From the NCBI GenBank assembly GCA_009924535.1, contig RFRI01000051.1:1-7950 (forward strand): 7,950 nt of DNA, given 5' to 3'. The position numbers and the translations under genes are program-made. Source of the stretch: Verrucomicrobiota bacterium. Lineage in GTDB: Bacteria > Verrucomicrobiota > Verrucomicrobiia > Opitutales > UBA953. Below the pieces are notes generated by a model. The model was not told where the DNA came from and searched no databases. It saw only the letters and a program-made list of their open reading frames with translations. How positions within the stretch are numbered: the first letter of the stretch is position 1; each line of letters opens with the position of its first letter. Below, one piece after another: positions 5,974 through 7,950 of this stretch.

Positions 5974-7227
5974 TCAGAGACGCTTGAAGATCAGCGAGGC
6001 GTTGTGTCCGCCAAAGCCGAGGTTGTTCGAGATCGCCACGTCCACCTTACGGGCCTTCGCGACGTTCGGCGTGTAGTCGAGGTCGCAATCGGGGTCCGGG
6101 TTCTCGTAATTGATGGTCGGCGGAATCATGCCCGTGTGGATAGCCATGACGCACGCCGCCGCCTCGACGCCGCCGGCGGCACCGAGGAGGTGACCGGTCA
6201 TCGACTTGGTCGAGGAGATCGAGATCTTGGGGGCGAGGTCGCCGAAGCAGCGCTTGATGGCGAGGGTCTCGCAACGGTCGTTGATCGGGGTCGAGGTACC
6301 GTGGGCGTTGATATAGCCGACTTCGGACTTCTCGATGCCAGCCTCGGCGAGGGCGCGATTGAGGCAGAGCGCGAGTCCCTTCCCCTCCTGGTCCTGGCCG
6401 GTGATGTGGTAGGCGTCGCAGGTGGCGCCGTAGCCGGCGAGCTCGCAATAGATGCGGGCTCCGCGGGCCTGGGCGTGTTCGAGGGATTCGATGACGAGGA
6501 CACCGGCGCCTTCGCCCATGATGAACCCGTCGCGCAGCTTGTCGAACGGACGGGAGGCCTTCTCCGGCGTGTCATTGAAGTCGGTCGACATCGCCTTCAT
6601 GTTGCAGAAGCCGGCGTAACCGAGACGGGTGATGGCGGCTTCGGAGCCGCCGGAAAGCATGATGTCGGCGTGACCGTCACGGATGTGGCGGAGGGCTTCG
6701 CCGAGGGCGTGGGAGCCGGAAGCGCAGGCCGAGACGACGCCGAAGTTGACGGACTTAGCCTGGAACTCGATGGCCACGACGCCGGAGGCGATGTTGGCGA
6801 TGAGCGAAGGGATCGTGAAAGGAGAGACGCGCGAAGGTCCCCGCTCGATGAGGACGCGGGCCTGGTTCTCAATGGTCTCCATGCCGCCGATGCCGGAGCC
6901 GATGATCACGCCGAAACGTTCGGAATCGATCTTGGTGACGTCGACGTTGGCGTCCTGGATGGCGAGGCGGGAAGCGGCGACGGCGTACTGCGTGTAGCGG
7001 TCGTTACGCTTGGCTTCCTTTCCGTCCATGAACTTGGCCGGATCGAAATCGCGGACCTCGGCACCGACCTTGGACGGGAAGTCCGTGGGGTCGAAGCGGG
7101 TGACACGCGAGATCCCGGAACGACCCTTGATCAGGGCGTCCCAGAAGGTCGCGTTATCGTGACCGAGGGCCGTCAGCGAGCCGATGCCCGTGACGACTAC
7201 CCGGCGAGATTTGCGGTCGGAGCTCAA
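5974..7227 (-). CDS. fabF: Beta-ketoacyl-ACP synthase II
   Basis: Condensing enzyme of type II fatty acid synthesis: it joins malonyl-ACP to an acyl chain with CO2 release, extending it by two carbons. The 417 residues match the family length (about 410-420). The N-terminus VVVTGIGSLTALG is canonical. The acylated cysteine is C168 in VVSACASGSHALGEA. The two catalytic histidines are H309 in INAHGTSTPIND and H346 in KSMTGHLLGAAGG, with K341 in the same segment. The C-terminal GFGGHN loop is present, so the enzyme should be active. The start is TTG at 7227: it is the only start codon between the in-frame TGA at 7255-7257 and the conserved N-terminus, and it adds only a few residues relative to E. 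coli FabF. The gene lies 32 nt after acpP and completes the fabG-acpP-fabF cluster. FabB is a less likely alternative given the gene order and motif form. Confidence 0.97.
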   Translation of the reverse strand: MSSDRKSRRVVVTGIGSLTALGHDNATFWDALIKGRSGISRVTRFDPTDFPSKVGAEVRDFDPAKFMDGKEAKRNDRYTQYAVAASRLAIQDANVDVTKIDSERFGVIIGSGIGGMETIENQARVLIERGPSRVSPFTIPSLIANIASGVVAIEFQAKSVNFGVVSACASGSHALGEALRHIRDGHADIMLSGGSEAAITRLGYAGFCNMKAMSTDFNDTPEKASRPFDKLRDGFIMGEGAGVLVIESLEHAQARGARIYCELAGYGATCDAYHITGQDQEGKGLALCLNRALAEAGIEKSEVGYINAHGTSTPINDRCETLAIKRCFGDLAPKISISSTKSMTGHLLGAAGGVEAAACVMAIHTGMIPPTINYENPDPDCDLDYTPNVAKARKVDVAISNNLGFGGHNASLIFKRL

Positions 7228-7259
7228 GGGGGCGGGCCTACGAGGAAAGCCCGGTCAGC

Positions 7260-7502
7260 TTACTTGGTGGCGTGGGCCTTGATATGCTCGATGGCATCAC
7301 CAAGGGTCTTGATACCGGCAGCCTTCTCTTCAGGGATCGTGATGCCGAACTCGTCTTCGAAAGCCATGATGATCTCGACGAGGTCAAGGGAGTCAGCCTT
7401 CAGGTCGCCCTGGAAGCTGGCCGTGGGGGTCAGCTGGTCGGGGGTGACGGAGAGTTGCTTGACGATGATGTCCTTGACGCGCTGTTCGATGTTTTCGGGC
7501 AT
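7260..7502 (-). CDS. acpP: Acyl carrier protein
   Basis: Small acidic carrier of growing acyl chains in fatty acid synthesis, 80 residues, the standard length. The phosphopantetheine attachment site is S38 in ADSLDLVEIIMAFEDEFGI, the conserved DSL motif at the start of helix II. Helix I (IEQRVKDIIVKQL) and helix III and IV regions (IPEEKAAGIKTLGDAIEHIKAH) also align with AcpP. It sits between fabG and fabF, 32 nt from each, the classic arrangement, so it is cotranscribed with them. The start ATG at 7502 has no Shine-Dalgarno sequence, and the preceding spacer is AT-rich and contains no G on the mRNA strand. A carrier protein of polyketide or other pathways is unlikely given the neighbours. 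Confidence 0.98.
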   Translation of the reverse strand: MPENIEQRVKDIIVKQLSVTPDQLTPTASFQGDLKADSLDLVEIIMAFEDEFGITIPEEKAAGIKTLGDAIEHIKAHATK

Positions 7503-7534
7503 AATAAAAGGGTGTTTTGTTAGGTTTTTGGGTG
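7503..7534 (-). promoter_or_regulatory. G-free, AT-rich translational leader of acpP
   Basis: The 32 nt between the fabG stop and the acpP start read on the mRNA strand as only A, C and T (11 C, no G), about 34% GC against a GC-rich background. Without G it can form neither G-C nor G-U pairs internally and has no Shine-Dalgarno sequence. An unstructured leader suited to ribosomal protein S1 or SD-independent initiation is inferred; ACP is generally needed in large excess over FabG and FabF. Confidence 0.45.
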
Positions 7535-7950
7535 TCAGATAGCCATTCCTCCGTCAACCGAAAAGACCTGCCCGGTGATGTAGCCCCCCTCTTCGGAAGC
7601 CAGATAATCGACCATAGCGGCGATGTCGTTGACTGAGCCAAATCGTCCCAGGGGGATGACGCTGAGGATCTTCTGCTTCACCTCATCGGAAAGCTCGCCG
7701 GTCATGTCGGTGGTGATGAAGCCAGGGGCGACGGCGTTGGCGGTGATGGAGCGACCGGAGAGCTCGCGGGCGAGCGTCATGGTGAGTCCGTGGAGGCCAG
7801 CCTTGGCGGCGGCGTAGTTGGCCTGGCCCGCGTTGCCCTGCACGCCGGTGACGGAAGAGATGCTGATGATGCGACCCCAGCGCTTCTTGGTCATCGGACG
7901 TACGAGGCCCTTGGTCCAATAGAACGCGGAGGAGAGATTGGTGGAGATCA
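7535..7950 (-). CDS. fabG: 3-oxoacyl-ACP reductase, C-terminal part, cut by right edge
   Basis: NADPH-dependent short-chain dehydrogenase that reduces 3-oxoacyl-ACP in fatty acid elongation. The last 137 residues are present; the N-terminal part with the Rossmann glycine motif and NNAG lies beyond the right edge. In the fragment, the catalytic tetrad is complete: an asparagine in STNL (fragment residue 4), serine in ISISSVTG (residue 32), and Y45xxxK49 in the characteristic GQANYAAAKAG. Then come VAPGFITTDMT, PLGRFGSVNDIA and the C-terminal ITGQVFSVDGGMAI ending of FabG. An ATG at 7894 is internal, not the start, because the conserved frame continues through it to the edge. The TGA is 32 nt ahead of acpP, consistent with one fab operon. 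FabG rather than another SDR is supported by these motifs and by acpP and fabF next to it. Confidence 0.96.
   Translation of the reverse strand, partial: ISTNLSSAFYWTKGLVRPMTKKRWGRIISISSVTGVQGNAGQANYAAAKAGLHGLTMTLARELSGRSITANAVAPGFITTDMTGELSDEVKQKILSVIPLGRFGSVNDIAAMVDYLASEEGGYITGQVFSVDGGMAI

Noticed and set aside
5899..7542. A 547-codon open frame on the plus strand across fabF and acpP
   Set aside because: It is antisense to two certain genes; the translation is Gly/Asp/Arg/Val-rich with no family motifs, as expected from GC-rich codon bias on the opposite strand.

Overview
The window is a GC-rich, gene-dense bacterial chromosomal segment. The best guess for the organism is a member of Verrucomicrobiota, possibly Opitutae. 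That guess rests on three things: a formylglycine sulfatase of the kind abundant in Verrucomicrobiota and Planctomycetota, a fabG-acpP-fabF cluster beside otherwise unfamiliar exported proteins, and start sites mostly lacking a Shine-Dalgarno sequence. It is an inference from gene content, with no rRNA or other phylogenetic marker to confirm it.

Layout. (1) Positions 1-2164, minus strand: a three-gene set read right to left. It comprises a membrane-anchored protein of unknown function (1520-2164), a cation diffusion facilitator metal transporter that overlaps it by 4 nt (603-1523), and the N-terminal 187 residues of a type I sulfatase (561 to the left edge). (2) Positions 2165-2261: a 97-bp divergent intergenic region with overlapping inverted repeats. 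(3) Positions 2262-4501, plus strand: a tightly packed run of a YbgC/4HBT-type thioesterase, a glyoxalase II-like metallo-beta-lactamase hydrolase, a 170-residue protein of unknown function, and a ChrR-like bicupin. (4) Positions 4506-5912, minus strand, meeting the cupin gene tail to tail with a 4-nt gap: two tandem paralogous exported proteins of unknown function that carry secretin-like and GspC/PilP-like sequence patterns. (5) Positions 5974-7950, minus strand: the type II fatty acid synthesis cluster fabG (cut by the right edge), acpP and fabF.

How the genes work together. FabG (3-ketoacyl-ACP reductase), ACP (acyl carrier) and FabF (condensing enzyme) are three components of the fatty acid elongation cycle, and their order and short spacing indicate cotranscription. 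The thioesterase and MBL hydrolase are 4 nt apart and probably cotranscribed; both families hydrolyse thioesters, but the substrates cannot be read from sequence. The tandem exported paralogs may follow fabF in the same transcript or have their own promoter.

No tRNA, rRNA, CRISPR array, insertion sequence or phage gene was seen, and no gene-free stretch exceeds 100 bp. No complete new system is evident. The least explained items are the tandem secretin/GspC-like paralogs, the unknown protein coupled to the metal transporter, and the G-free leader of acpP.
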